Below are positions 54,277 through 63,704 of a stretch of 64,000 bases of DNA, one piece after another; the first letter of the stretch is position 1; each line of letters opens with the position of its first letter. Origin of the DNA: Novosphingobium resinovorum (lineage in GTDB: Bacteria; Pseudomonadota; Alphaproteobacteria; Sphingomonadales; Sphingomonadaceae). The notes below the pieces were generated by a model. The model did no database searches and was not told the DNA's origin. It worked only from the letters and a program-made list of their open reading frames with translations. Position numbers and translations under genes: made by a program. The DNA is taken from positions 434,001 to 498,000 of the forward strand of contig NZ_CP017077.1 in the NCBI RefSeq assembly GCF_001742225.1, read 5' to 3'.

Positions 54277-56448
54277 TTACTTGCTGCCGAACTCGACGCT
54301 CTTGTGCGCCTGGTCGATGACGTAGGCGCGGATCGCGTTGACCTCTGCCGGGGTGTAGTTGGGGGCGAAGCTGACCATGCCCTGATCCTTGAGCAGTCCT
54401 TGCAGGACCACGGAATCCCATGCTTCCTGATTGCCCAGCGTGCCCGAATAGCGCAGGTCGGGCAGCACGCCGCCGCTCATCGCGCCGTAGCCGTGGCAGC
54501 CGTAGCAGGAACGGTGGTAGATCTGCCGTCCCTCCTCGATCGTCGCGGCATCGGCGAACTGGGGCGGCGGGGAGAGGGTGTTGTCGGCCCCGGCCTTCAT
54601 CGCGGGCAGGGCGGCCTTGCCGTCCAGCGCGAACGTCAGCACGCGGCTGATGTTGCGGCGCGGGCCGGTCTTGCCCCAGTTGATCGGGCCGACGCCGAGG
54701 CCCTCGGTCGTGCCCCAGCCCACCATGATGGTGACGTACTGCGTGCCGTCCTTCGCCCAGCTGATCGGCGCCGCGACGATGCCGGACTGTGCGTCGAAGC
54801 TCCACAGCTTGCGGCCGTCCTTGACGTCGTAGGCGTTGAAGTAGCCGGTCGATCCGCCCTGAAACACGAGGCCGCCCGCGGTGCTGAGCACGCCGCCGTT
54901 GGCGCCGTTGGGCATCGGCACGCGCCACGCGGCCTTGCCCTTCACCGGATCCCACGCGGTGAGGAAGCCTTTGACCGTCTCGCGCGCCTTCTCCAGCTTG
55001 ACCGGCTCCACGGGCAGCTTGTTGACCGAGACGTCGGAGCCGATGTTGTACCCGCGCGGCAGTGGCTTGAAGTTCTTCGCCAGCTCGTAAGTGAAGCCGA
55101 TCTCCTGCGTGGGCAGGTAGACGAGGCCGGTCTGCGGGTTGAACGACATCGGTGGCCAGCCATGCGCGCCCTGCGGTCCGGGCACCGAACTCCACGGCTT
55201 GCCGGTGAGCGAATAGTTCGCCTCCCGCCTGGTGCGCGGGCGGCCGGTCTTGAGATCGACGCCGTCGGCCCACGTCACCTTGGAATACGGCTCGGCCGAG
55301 ATCAGCTTTCCGTTCTGCCGGTCGAGCACGTAGAAGAAGCCGTTCTTGGGCGCCTGCATCAGCACCTTGCGCACTTTGCCGTCGATCTTGAGATCGGCCA
55401 GGATCATGTGCTGGGTGGACGTATAGTCCCACTGGTCGCCAGGCGTCGCCTGATAGTGCCAGACGTATTCGCCCGTCTCGGGCCGCAGCGCGAGGATCGA
55501 GGCGACGAAGAGGTTGTCGTTGTTGCCGCCCGGATAGGGGTTCGGGCTGCGGTACTTCTGCGGCCAGTAGCTGCCATTGCCGACGCCGACGTAAAGCAGG
55601 TCCAGATCGGGATCGTAGGCCATCGAATCCCAGACCGTGCCGCCGCCGTTGCCGTTGCTGATCTTCCAGTGATCCTTGTCCCAGGTCTTCTTCGCCAGCT
55701 TGTCGAGGATGGCGTCGGACGCGGCATTGTCCGGGTGTTCCGGGTCGCCGGGCACGGTGTAGAAGCGCCATGCCATCGTGCCGGTGTCGGCGCGATAGGC
55801 CGAGACGTAGCCGCGCACGCCGAATTCGGCACCGCCGTTGCCGATCATCACCAGCCCCTTGACGATGCGCGGGGCGCCGGTGATCGAATAGGGCTTGTTG
55901 GGATCAATCGTCATCGTCGACCAGACCTGCTGGCCGGTCTTGGCGTTGATGGCGATCAGGCGGCCGTCGATGGTGCCGACGAAGACCTTGCCGTCCCAGT
56001 AGGCAACGCCGCGATTGACGACGTCGCAGCAGGCGTTGACGGCGGCATCGCCGGGCACCTTTGGGTCGAACTGCCACAGCAGCTTGCCGGTCACACCGTC
56101 GAAAGCCTGCACCTTCGACCAGGCGCTGGAGGTGTAGATCACGCCGTCGACGACGATCGGGGTCGATTCCTGCCCGCGATTGGTGTCCAGATCGTAGGAC
56201 CACGCCAGCTTGAGCTCGCCGATGTTGCTCTGGTTGATCGAATCGAGCGGGCTGAACCGGGTTTCCTGATAATTGAGGCCGGTGGTCAGCCAGTTGCCCG
56301 GCTCCTTGGCGGCAGCGACGATCCGCTCGCCGAAAGTGGTGTCGAGCGGGGCATCGTTGGCGTCGCCCGAACCGGGCGCCTTTCCGCAACCGGCGCTTGC
56401 CAGCAGGGCAAGCACGCAGGCGGATTGTAGCAGCGTACGGCTAATCAT
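54277..56448 (-). CDS. PQQ-dependent quinohaemoprotein alcohol dehydrogenase
   Basis: A 723-aa periplasmic enzyme: signal peptide (about 1-20, possible lipidation at C21), eight-bladed PQQ propeller with the vicinal disulphide C140-C141, catalytic-site NDNLF (Asp followed by N-L, so not the D-x-D lanthanide signature), and a C-terminal cytochrome c domain with CYGCH (about 648-652) and a distal Met in GMVSF. It oxidises alcohols and passes electrons to the haem domain. ATG 56448 is preferred (GAGAGGA); ATG 56463 is possible. Operator 111 bases upstream. Confidence 0.92.
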   Translation of the reverse strand: MISRTLLQSACVLALLASAGCGKAPGSGDANDAPLDTTFGERIVAAAKEPGNWLTTGLNYQETRFSPLDSINQSNIGELKLAWSYDLDTNRGQESTPIVVDGVIYTSSAWSKVQAFDGVTGKLLWQFDPKVPGDAAVNACCDVVNRGVAYWDGKVFVGTIDGRLIAINAKTGQQVWSTMTIDPNKPYSITGAPRIVKGLVMIGNGGAEFGVRGYVSAYRADTGTMAWRFYTVPGDPEHPDNAASDAILDKLAKKTWDKDHWKISNGNGGGTVWDSMAYDPDLDLLYVGVGNGSYWPQKYRSPNPYPGGNNDNLFVASILALRPETGEYVWHYQATPGDQWDYTSTQHMILADLKIDGKVRKVLMQAPKNGFFYVLDRQNGKLISAEPYSKVTWADGVDLKTGRPRTRREANYSLTGKPWSSVPGPQGAHGWPPMSFNPQTGLVYLPTQEIGFTYELAKNFKPLPRGYNIGSDVSVNKLPVEPVKLEKARETVKGFLTAWDPVKGKAAWRVPMPNGANGGVLSTAGGLVFQGGSTGYFNAYDVKDGRKLWSFDAQSGIVAAPISWAKDGTQYVTIMVGWGTTEGLGVGPINWGKTGPRRNISRVLTFALDGKAALPAMKAGADNTLSPPPQFADAATIEEGRQIYHRSCYGCHGYGAMSGGVLPDLRYSGTLGNQEAWDSVVLQGLLKDQGMVSFAPNYTPAEVNAIRAYVIDQAHKSVEFGSK

Positions 56449-56558
56449 CGGTCCTCTCATCATCCCACCGGTTCTTTTCGCTTTTTGTCAGGGATGCCGC
56501 TCTTCGGCTGTGGCCGGAGCGGCGTCCCTGTGCTCGGTTCCCAAATGCGTAAGGTATT

Positions 56559-56574
56559 TTGTAACGTGTTGCAA
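56559..56574. promoter_or_regulatory. TetR-type operator candidate (PQQ operon)
   Basis: TTGTAACGTGTTGCAA, left arm 7 of 7 and right arm 6 of 7 to the consensus, the best-scoring copy. It is 111 bases before the PQQ dehydrogenase start; from here genes to 47691 are co-directional. Confidence 0.68.
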
Positions 56575-56674
56575 TTGTTTGGTGCTATCGGCGCGATGTT
56601 TATAAAAATATCTATTTAAAACAGATGTATGTATGATCGTCCGAGTAGGAACTATCGCGCCGAATCCGCGTCCG

Positions 56675-57793
56675 TCAGAAGTAGTGCATGGAAGCCGGTT
56701 CGTTGGCCGACAGCATGCGGACGGTGAGATCGTCGATGGCGTCCTCGTCGATCTCGTAGCCGAGGCCGGGCTTGGTCGGCGCGGGGACGCAGCCGTCGGC
56801 ACCGACGCGCAGCGAGTCCTTCATGCCGATGTCGAGGATGCCCGTGGGCACCGGCAGTTCGACCAGTTCGCAGTTGTGGACCGAGAGCATCACATGGAAA
56901 TGCGCGGCCTGGATCAGCGTCGATCCGTAGCTGTGCGGTTCGTAGTTAATGCCGAAAGCCTCGCACAAGTGCGCGGTCTTGCGCATGGCGCTGATGCCGC
57001 CGACCCAGTCGCCGATCGCACGCACCGAATCGACTGCCTGCGCGGTGAGATAAGGCGGCACCGCCTTGAAGCCGAGGCGTAGGCTTTCCAGCCCGGCGAT
57101 CTGCACGCGGAAGCTGCGCGACAGGTCGGCAAGGCCCTGGATATCGGTGTCGTCGATCGGCGCCTCGTACCAGAAGAAGTTCATCTCCTCGAGCGCGGCG
57201 CCCACTTCGAAGGCTTCGCGGCGGTTGTAGGCGTTCACCGGGTCGAGCATCAGGTCCATGCTGTCGCCCACCGCCGCGTGGACGGCGCGGCACACCTCGA
57301 TGTCCCGCTTCGCTTCGCCCCAGGCGTGTAGCTTGAACGCGGTGAAGCCTTCGGCGCGGCATTCGTGGGCCAGCTTCACGTAGTCGTCGACGGTGGGATA
57401 GGTCACGGTGCTGGCATAGGCGCGCACCTTGTGCCGCGCGGCGCCGAGCACCTTGTAGACCGGCAGGCCCGCCGCCTTGCCGATCAAGTCCCACAAGGCG
57501 ATGTCGATGGCCGAGGCGATCGAGGTCGGCTGCGTGAGGCGATCGGTCAGTTCGTAGGACAGTGCCTCCACGTCATGCGGGCTGCGTCCGATCAGGATGC
57601 CGCGCAGCCGCGCCAGCGCGTCCTCGACATGGCCGGGGCCGGTCAGCCAGGTGATGCACTGGCCTTCGATCCCTTCGTCGGCGATGATCCTGAACAGCAG
57701 CATCCCGATCGATTTCTCGGGCCAGTCTTCCTTCCATTTGAAGCCGGTATCGAGCGGCTTGAGCTGCTGCACTTTCAGATCGACGATCTTCAT
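56675..57793 (-). CDS. Enolase-superfamily (mandelate racemase-like) protein 3
   Basis: A 372-aa barrel protein: K154-L-H156, metal ligands D184, E210, E236, and D262/H287 (EPHSYG). Closest to protein 1 of the window (shared FKWKEDWPEKS/YKWKEQWAARS start, GLGYE end). Start ATG 57793; the longer open frame to 58003 has no ribosome site. Its own operator lies 73 bases upstream and it is divergent from receptor 2. Same pathway role inferred: dehydration of a hydroxy acid. Confidence 0.88.
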   Translation of the reverse strand: MKIVDLKVQQLKPLDTGFKWKEDWPEKSIGMLLFRIIADEGIEGQCITWLTGPGHVEDALARLRGILIGRSPHDVEALSYELTDRLTQPTSIASAIDIALWDLIGKAAGLPVYKVLGAARHKVRAYASTVTYPTVDDYVKLAHECRAEGFTAFKLHAWGEAKRDIEVCRAVHAAVGDSMDLMLDPVNAYNRREAFEVGAALEEMNFFWYEAPIDDTDIQGLADLSRSFRVQIAGLESLRLGFKAVPPYLTAQAVDSVRAIGDWVGGISAMRKTAHLCEAFGINYEPHSYGSTLIQAAHFHVMLSVHNCELVELPVPTGILDIGMKDSLRVGADGCVPAPTKPGLGYEIDEDAIDDLTVRMLSANEPASMHYF

Positions 57794-58108
57794 CCGGTTT
57801 CTCCCAATTGTGTCCGATCCTGCGGTCTTTGGATGGTCCGCTGGAGCAGTGCTTACCACGCATAAGAAAAACATGTTGTAAAAAATATCGAGTCGTGTTT
57901 CATTTTGGGGGCAAGATGGAAACGACCGGCAGGGATGCTGCACGGATTCGCAGGGCACGAAAGATACTGCCCGCGAATAGGGAGAGCGGTGAAATTCCTG
58001 CAAATTGCTGGATTTGAAGACCTGAATTCCGCTTTACGGCACTGCCGGAGGCGGGTCTCTAAAAGATAAAGACGCTCGGGGAGAGCGGTCCAGAGAGAGG
58101 ATTGTAAC
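57794..58108. promoter_or_regulatory. Divergent control region between enolase-type 3 and receptor 2
   Basis: AT-rich on the enolase side (poly-A around 57867-57885) with an operator at each end. No gene was seen; the open frames through it lack start signals. Confidence 0.5.
57866..57881. promoter_or_regulatory. TetR-type operator candidate (enolase-type 3)
   Basis: GAAAAACATGTTGTAA: right arm 6 of 7, left arm weak (AAC only). 73 bases before the enolase-type 3 start. Confidence 0.45.
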
Positions 58109-58117
58109 ATGTGCTCA
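58102..58117. promoter_or_regulatory. Operator half-site over the receptor 2 start
   Basis: TTGTAACATGTGCTCA: perfect left arm TTGTAAC, degenerate right arm. It covers the start codon at 58109, so binding would block initiation directly; its status is uncertain. Confidence 0.3.
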
Positions 58118-60247
58118 TTTACGAGCCGAAACGCCATGGCTATCGCCTGCGTCGTGGCGGCGACGCCGAACATCGCCTTCGCCCAGTCGACCCCGCCGCC
58201 AGAGCGGGCGCCACAGGCCAACGCCGCGATCGAGGAAATCGTCGTCACCGCGCAGAAGCGCTCCGAGCGCATTCAGGACGTGCCGATCTCGATCACCGCG
58301 ATCACCGGCGATTCCGTGACCCGGCGCGGCATCAACACGGCGGACGAACTGACCACCGCGGTGCCCTCTCTGACCTGGCAGAAGAGCTACAACGGTGCGC
58401 CGTTCATTCGCGGTGTCGGCAAGCCGATCGTCACGGCGGGCAACGAGTCCTCAGTCGGCATCTTCGTCGACGGGGTGCTGCAGATCAGCCCGCTGATGAC
58501 CAATTTCGCACTCAACAACGTCGAGCGGGTGGAAGTGCTGAAAGGGCCGCAGGGCACGCTGTTCGGCCGAAATTCCAACGGCGGCGTCATCAACATCACC
58601 ACCCGCGAGCCCAGCCACAAGCCCACGCTCGACGCCTCGATCGGCTATGCCAACTACGAGACGGTGGAAGGCAAGTTCTACGCCTCCACCGGCCTCAGCG
58701 ATACGCTCGCGGTGAGCGTGGCGGGGGCCTATTACGATCAGAGCGACGGCTGGGGCCGCAACGTCACCACCGGCGAGGATGCCTATACGGAGAAGTCGCA
58801 CGACGTTCGCGCCAAGCTGCTGTGGGAGCCGACGGATCGCACGAAGATCACGCTGACCGGCGAGTATCACTTCATGCGCAGCCAGTCGAACGCCTATAGC
58901 CCGATGGCCGGGACGACGGCGCTGGATGGTTCGACCACGGCGGGTTTCTACAACCTCACCTCCGACTACGATACCTATGTGCGCACGAAAGTCGGCGCGG
59001 GCAGCCTTTCGGTCCGTCACGACATGGGCTGGGCGCAACTGGTGTCGATCAGCGCCTATACCGACGTGCGTACCTTCTGGCCCTACGATTCCGACGGCTC
59101 GCCGACCGCGAACTTGCAGGGGCCGATATGGGAAACCGCGAAGGGCTTTACGCAGGAAGTCCAGCTGGTGTCGCCCAGCCAAGGCAACTTCAAGTGGGTT
59201 GCCGGTCTTTACTACATGTACTTCGACGCGGCGTTCAATCCGATCGAGCTGAACGGCGCCGAACTGGGCGGTGCGAAGCTGGAAATCTTCGGCGACACAA
59301 AGGCCAACTCCTACGCCGGTTTCGGCGAGGCGACCTGGACGTTCCTGCCCAACACCAACCTGATCGTCGGCGGTCGCATGACTTTCGACAGCCGGTCGGT
59401 CAGCGGCCACACCGACGTCGATGGCGCGCCGGGTGCAGTCACTCGGCAGTCGAAGAACTTCAGCCAGCCGACATGGCGCGTCACCCTGAACCACAGCTTC
59501 GATCCTGACCTGATGGTCTACGGCACCGTGAGCACGGGCTACAATTCCGGCCAGTTCAACACCGGCAACGCCGCCGCGCCCGCCGTCCAGCCCGAGAAGC
59601 TGACCGCCTACGAAGTGGGCTTCAAGGCGCAGCTGTTCGATCGCCGTTTCCAGCTCAATGCCTCGGCCTTCCATTACGATTACAAGGACTTGCAGGTCAC
59701 CATCGTCGAGAACGCGGTGACGCTGCAGACCAATGCGGCGAAGGCCAAGATCGACGGCTTCGAGGTGGAATCGACGATCGTGCCGATCCCCGGCCTCTAT
59801 CTCGACGCTTCGGTGGCTTACACCAATGCGCGCTACAGCGATTACGAGAATGCGCAGTTCTACGTGCCGCTGACGGGCGGCGGCTATACCACCACGACCG
59901 GCGACGCGACCGGGAACCGGCTGCAGTCCGCGCCCAGGTGGTCTATGACCGCCGGTGCCCGCTACGATATCGAGACCGACGCGGGCCGCTTCACGCCCGC
60001 CGTCAACTACACCCGGCGCGGGCCTTATTACTGGGACACGCAGAACATCGTGCGCGAGCCGACGCAGAACCTGCTCGGCGCCTCGCTGACGTACACCAGC
60101 CCGGACGATCGCTGGTCGCTGCGGCTCTGGGGCAAGAACCTGCTGAACGACAAGATCCGCGCATGGACGATCCAGCGCGTGGAGCTGTTCGGATCGACCC
60201 CCTCGGCCCCGCGTACGTACGGGGCGACGCTGGGCGTGAAGATGTAG
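58109..60247 (+). CDS. TonB-dependent outer-membrane receptor 2
   Basis: A 712-aa receptor: signal peptide to about residue 26 (ending FAQ), TonB box EEIVVTAQKR, plug with ERVEVLKGPQGTLFGRNSNGG, and barrel ending TYGATLGVKM. Start ATG 58109 has GAGAGG eight bases upstream. It differs from receptors 1 and 3, which resemble each other. Together with receptor 3 it forms a plus-strand pair before the TetR gene. Confidence 0.93.
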   Translation: MCSFTSRNAMAIACVVAATPNIAFAQSTPPPERAPQANAAIEEIVVTAQKRSERIQDVPISITAITGDSVTRRGINTADELTTAVPSLTWQKSYNGAPFIRGVGKPIVTAGNESSVGIFVDGVLQISPLMTNFALNNVERVEVLKGPQGTLFGRNSNGGVINITTREPSHKPTLDASIGYANYETVEGKFYASTGLSDTLAVSVAGAYYDQSDGWGRNVTTGEDAYTEKSHDVRAKLLWEPTDRTKITLTGEYHFMRSQSNAYSPMAGTTALDGSTTAGFYNLTSDYDTYVRTKVGAGSLSVRHDMGWAQLVSISAYTDVRTFWPYDSDGSPTANLQGPIWETAKGFTQEVQLVSPSQGNFKWVAGLYYMYFDAAFNPIELNGAELGGAKLEIFGDTKANSYAGFGEATWTFLPNTNLIVGGRMTFDSRSVSGHTDVDGAPGAVTRQSKNFSQPTWRVTLNHSFDPDLMVYGTVSTGYNSGQFNTGNAAAPAVQPEKLTAYEVGFKAQLFDRRFQLNASAFHYDYKDLQVTIVENAVTLQTNAAKAKIDGFEVESTIVPIPGLYLDASVAYTNARYSDYENAQFYVPLTGGGYTTTTGDATGNRLQSAPRWSMTAGARYDIETDAGRFTPAVNYTRRGPYYWDTQNIVREPTQNLLGASLTYTSPDDRWSLRLWGKNLLNDKIRAWTIQRVELFGSTPSAPRTYGATLGVKM

Positions 60248-60316
60248 GCGGCAGGATTTTTCCGGAAAATCTCCAACCTTCGGGGTCAACGAGAGATGAA
60301 CAGGGGAGAGAGTAGA

Positions 60317-62638
60317 ATGACGGTTCGAGTTTCACCGCGCCATGCCCTTGCGGCATCGGTCGCCACCATCGCGCTGGCCGCGGCGCCTGCCATGGCACAG
60401 CAGGCACCTGCCAACGAGCGCGAGATGCAGGAGATCATCGTCACCGCGCAGAAGCGCGAGCAGTCGATCAAGGATGTCGGCATGTCGATCCAGGCGACCT
60501 CAGGCGAGGAGCTGAGCCGCACCGGCATCACCGACGTCGCCGGCCTGTCGAAAGTGACTGCCGGGTTCTTCGCCAATGAATCGATCTACCAGACGCCGGT
60601 CTACACGATCCGCGGCATCGGCTTCCAGGACTCCGCGCTGGGTGCGGGGCCGACCGTCAGCGTCTATACCGACCAGGCGCCGATCCCGTTCTCGGCCGAG
60701 ACGCAGGGCGTGACCCTCGACCTTCAGCGCGTGGAGGTGCTGAAGGGGCCGCAGGGTACGCTGTTCGGGCAGAACTCCACCGGCGGCGCGGTCAACTACA
60801 TCGCCAATACGCCGACCGATCACCTGAGCGCCGGGCTCAACGCCAGCCTCGGCCGGTTCTGGACGACCGACGTCGAAGGCTTCGTCAGCGGCCCGATCTC
60901 CGACACGCTGCGCGTGCGCCTTGCGGGCCGCACGATCCAGAGCGGCAGCTGGCAGTACGACTATGTCAACGGCGACAAGCTGGGGAAGAAGGACTTCCTC
61001 AACGGCCGATTCCTTGCCGAGTTCGAGCCGAGCAGCGCGGTCAAGTTCACGCTCAACGTCAGCGGCTGGCGCGATCGGTCCGAGGAAGTGATCCCGCAGT
61101 TCTTCGGCGTCGAGCTGAACGGTACGAACGTGGCGCCGCCCGACGGCTACCTGAACTATCCGGTGGCGCCGAAGAACACCCGCGCGGCCAGTTGGGACAA
61201 GGGGCGCGACTGGCGGCGCAACAATCACATGGTCTTCACCTCACTGCGCGGCGACTTCGACCTTGGCGGCGTGACGGTGACTTCGCTGACATCGTATCAG
61301 GACTTCCATCGCTTCCAGCCGATCGACGGCGACGGCACCAGCTACACCAATATGTACGTGCCGCAGACCGGCGACATCGAGACGTTCTATCAGGAACTGC
61401 GCGTCTCTGGCGATTTCGGCGGGCGCGGGTCGTGGATGATCGGCGGCAATTACGAGCACGACAAGGTGTTCGACCAGTTCTACCAGGAGTTCCCCGATTC
61501 CAGCGCGGCCTACGTGTTCGGCCTGCCGCTCGGCACTAACTACGATTATTCGCGCCAGAAGATCCGCACTTTCGCGGCGTTCGCCAATGTCGAATATCCG
61601 CTGACCGATCGCCTGACCCTGCTGGCAGGCGCGCGCTACACCAAGTCCAAGCGCAATTACGAAAGCTGCGGCTACGATGCCGGTGACGGCAATGCCGCCG
61701 CCGTGTTCGAAGCGATCTCGGACTATCTGCGCGGGCTCAACGGCCTGCCGCCTGCCGCGCAGATCGGCGTGGGCCAGTGCTTCTCGCTGACGGGCGCGCC
61801 GGACTATCTCCCCGCGCTCGAACGCAACACGCTGACCGAGGACAACGTCTCGTGGCGCGCGGGGCTCAACTACAAGCTGGACCGTGCGACGCTGCTCTAT
61901 GCCAACATCAGCAAGGGCTACAAGGCGGGCAGCTTCCCGACGATCTCGGTCAGTTTCAACCGCCCGCAGCTGTTGCCGGTGACGCAGGAGAGCGTGCTGG
62001 CCTACGAACTGGGCATCAAGAGCACGCAGGCGCAGGGCCGCATCTCGTTCGATCTTTCGGGCTTCTATTACGACTATCGCAACAAGCAGCTGCTGGGCGC
62101 CGTGCTCGATCCGATCTTCGGGCCGCTAAATGCGCTGGTCAACGTGCCCAAGTCGCACATCATCGGCTTCGATCTGGCCGCCACGCTGATCCCGGTGGAC
62201 GGGCTGACGATCAAGCCGATGCTGGCCTTTACCAAGACACGGATCGACGGCAACTTCGTCAATTACGACTACAGCGGCGCGCTCGGCAATTTCACGGGCG
62301 AGCCTTTCCCCTTCGCGCGCAAGTGGCAGGGCAACGTCGATGTCGAATATCGCTTCCCGGTGGCCGACGATCGCGAGGTCTTCCTCGGCGCCAACGTCGA
62401 TTATGCCGGGGCGTCCAACTCCAAGCTGGGCGAGCCCGAGCGGTTCAAGCTCAACGCACGGGCGCTGCTGGACCTTCGCGCAGGGATCGAGATGGGCGAC
62501 GTGACGTTCAGCATCTGGGGCCGCAACGTGACCGACAAGTTCTACATCACCAACTCGCTGCGCCAGAACGACGCCGACATCCGCTTTGTCGGTGCCCCGG
62601 CGACCTATGGCGCGACCGTCAACGTCAGGTTCCAGTGA
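60317..62638 (+). CDS. TonB-dependent outer-membrane receptor 3
   Basis: A 773-aa receptor: signal peptide ending PAMAQQ, TonB box QEIIVTAQKR, plug with QRVEVLKGPQGTLFGQNSTGG, and barrel ending ATVNVRFQ. ATG 60317 with GGGGAGAGAG upstream is preferred to ATG 60296. Paralogue of receptor 1. A hairpin at 62677 ends the transcript. Likely imports the substrate or a related compound of this island. Confidence 0.93.
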   Translation: MTVRVSPRHALAASVATIALAAAPAMAQQAPANEREMQEIIVTAQKREQSIKDVGMSIQATSGEELSRTGITDVAGLSKVTAGFFANESIYQTPVYTIRGIGFQDSALGAGPTVSVYTDQAPIPFSAETQGVTLDLQRVEVLKGPQGTLFGQNSTGGAVNYIANTPTDHLSAGLNASLGRFWTTDVEGFVSGPISDTLRVRLAGRTIQSGSWQYDYVNGDKLGKKDFLNGRFLAEFEPSSAVKFTLNVSGWRDRSEEVIPQFFGVELNGTNVAPPDGYLNYPVAPKNTRAASWDKGRDWRRNNHMVFTSLRGDFDLGGVTVTSLTSYQDFHRFQPIDGDGTSYTNMYVPQTGDIETFYQELRVSGDFGGRGSWMIGGNYEHDKVFDQFYQEFPDSSAAYVFGLPLGTNYDYSRQKIRTFAAFANVEYPLTDRLTLLAGARYTKSKRNYESCGYDAGDGNAAAVFEAISDYLRGLNGLPPAAQIGVGQCFSLTGAPDYLPALERNTLTEDNVSWRAGLNYKLDRATLLYANISKGYKAGSFPTISVSFNRPQLLPVTQESVLAYELGIKSTQAQGRISFDLSGFYYDYRNKQLLGAVLDPIFGPLNALVNVPKSHIIGFDLAATLIPVDGLTIKPMLAFTKTRIDGNFVNYDYSGALGNFTGEPFPFARKWQGNVDVEYRFPVADDREVFLGANVDYAGASNSKLGEPERFKLNARALLDLRAGIEMGDVTFSIWGRNVTDKFYITNSLRQNDADIRFVGAPATYGATVNVRFQ

Positions 62639-62676
62639 CGGCGTGAGATATCGAGTGATCGTGCTTCCTCCCCTGG

Positions 62677-62698
62677 CCCGGACCGATCGAGGTCCGGG
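62677..62698 (+). terminator. Terminator after receptor 3
   Basis: CCCGGACC, loop GATCGA, GGTCCGGG (perfect 8-bp stem) followed by TCTGTTT. 38 bases after the receptor stop. Confidence 0.75.
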
Positions 62699-62780
62699 TC
62701 TGTTTCCCTAGGGAGGGAGCGGGGTAAAAATCCATCGCAGGGCGTTGTGATATGCGATACAGGACGAAATCGAGTAAAAA

Positions 62781-62796
62781 TTGCAACGAGTTTCGG
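62781..62796. promoter_or_regulatory. TetR-type operator candidate (regulator autoregulation)
   Basis: TTGCAACGAGTTTCGG: perfect left arm TTGCAAC, right arm 4 of 7. 111 bases before the TetR start; an expected place for autoregulation. Confidence 0.5.
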
Positions 62797-62906
62797 TCCA
62801 TGAGGCCGGTTGGAAAGCGTCCTGTAAAAATGCCCTTGTCATTCCGCCACGCCTCGCCGTCCAATGGAATCGGTTCCTTGCGCTACGCTGGAAGCGAGGT
62901 GGCATC

Positions 62907-63704
62907 GTGAGCTTTCCGCAGGATATTGAGCTTCTGGCGATCCAGAAGATGATCAACAGCAGCGAGGCGATGTTCGACCGCCGTCGCCGCATCCTGCGCG
63001 AGGCGCGGCGGATCATCAGCGAGAACGGGCTCGATCAGATGAACATGCGCGAACTCGCGCGCCGGGCCGATGTCTCGACCAAGACCGTCTACAATGCCTT
63101 CGGCAGCAAGGAGATGGTCATCGCCCTGGCGATCTATACCTATTTCGAGCAGTTCGTCACTCACACCGAATTCGACGAGGACGTGCAGACCTTCCCCGGT
63201 GCGCTGGCCCGCCAGACGACGAGCACGCTGCGCGACATCGACATTCCCAACTATATGCGCGCTGTCATCGCGCTCTACTTCTCGCCGACCGTGCATCCGA
63301 CCATCCACGCGGTTCTGATCGACCTTGCCACCCGCTCATGGCTCGGCTGGCTTAAGGGCGTGGAGGACCGGCGCGAACTGCATCCCGGCGTGGTCGTGCG
63401 CGAACTGTTGGTCGATCTGTCGAACGTGCAGTACGGCCGCATCCACGAATGGAGTGCGGGCGGTATCGACGACGACGTATTCATGCGCCGCTCGCTTTCC
63501 AGCATCCTCATGTTGCTGATGGGCGCCACCGTCGGCGCGGCGCATGAGGAAGTCCGCCAAGCCTTTACCGCCGCGCAGAGCGACGCCCGCTATCGCGAGG
63601 AAATCTTCGGTGCCGCTCGCCAGCGGATCGATGCCGCGCTCTCCGCGCTGGACAGCAAGTCCAAGGCCAAGCGCTCGCGCCTCACGGCCAAGGTGCTGCT
63701 CTGA
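62907..63704 (+). CDS. TetR/AcrR-family transcriptional regulator
   Basis: A 265-aa regulator. The N-terminal helix-turn-helix (about 20-70) has [20 protein letters not shown] and [20 protein letters not shown]; the C-terminal ligand domain is unassigned. Start GTG 62907 is preferred, since the longer frame to 62781 runs through the operator. It is the only regulator in the 36-64 kb island, and dyads of one type lie before most units of that island and before this gene. I infer it as their repressor, relieved by a pathway CoA ester or substrate. Confidence 0.88.
   Translation: MSFPQDIELLAIQKMINSSEAMFDRRRRILREARRIISENGLDQMNMRELARRADVSTKTVYNAFGSKEMVIALAIYTYFEQFVTHTEFDEDVQTFPGALARQTTSTLRDIDIPNYMRAVIALYFSPTVHPTIHAVLIDLATRSWLGWLKGVEDRRELHPGVVVRELLVDLSNVQYGRIHEWSAGGIDDDVFMRRSLSSILMLLMGATVGAAHEEVRQAFTAAQSDARYREEIFGAARQRIDAALSALDSKSKAKRSRLTAKVLL

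Noticed and set aside
53111-55771. 886-codon minus-strand frame fusing the acyl-CoA dehydrogenase to upstream sequence
   Set aside because: The part upstream of 54256 is the wrong frame of the PQQ dehydrogenase; the real start is ATG 54256.
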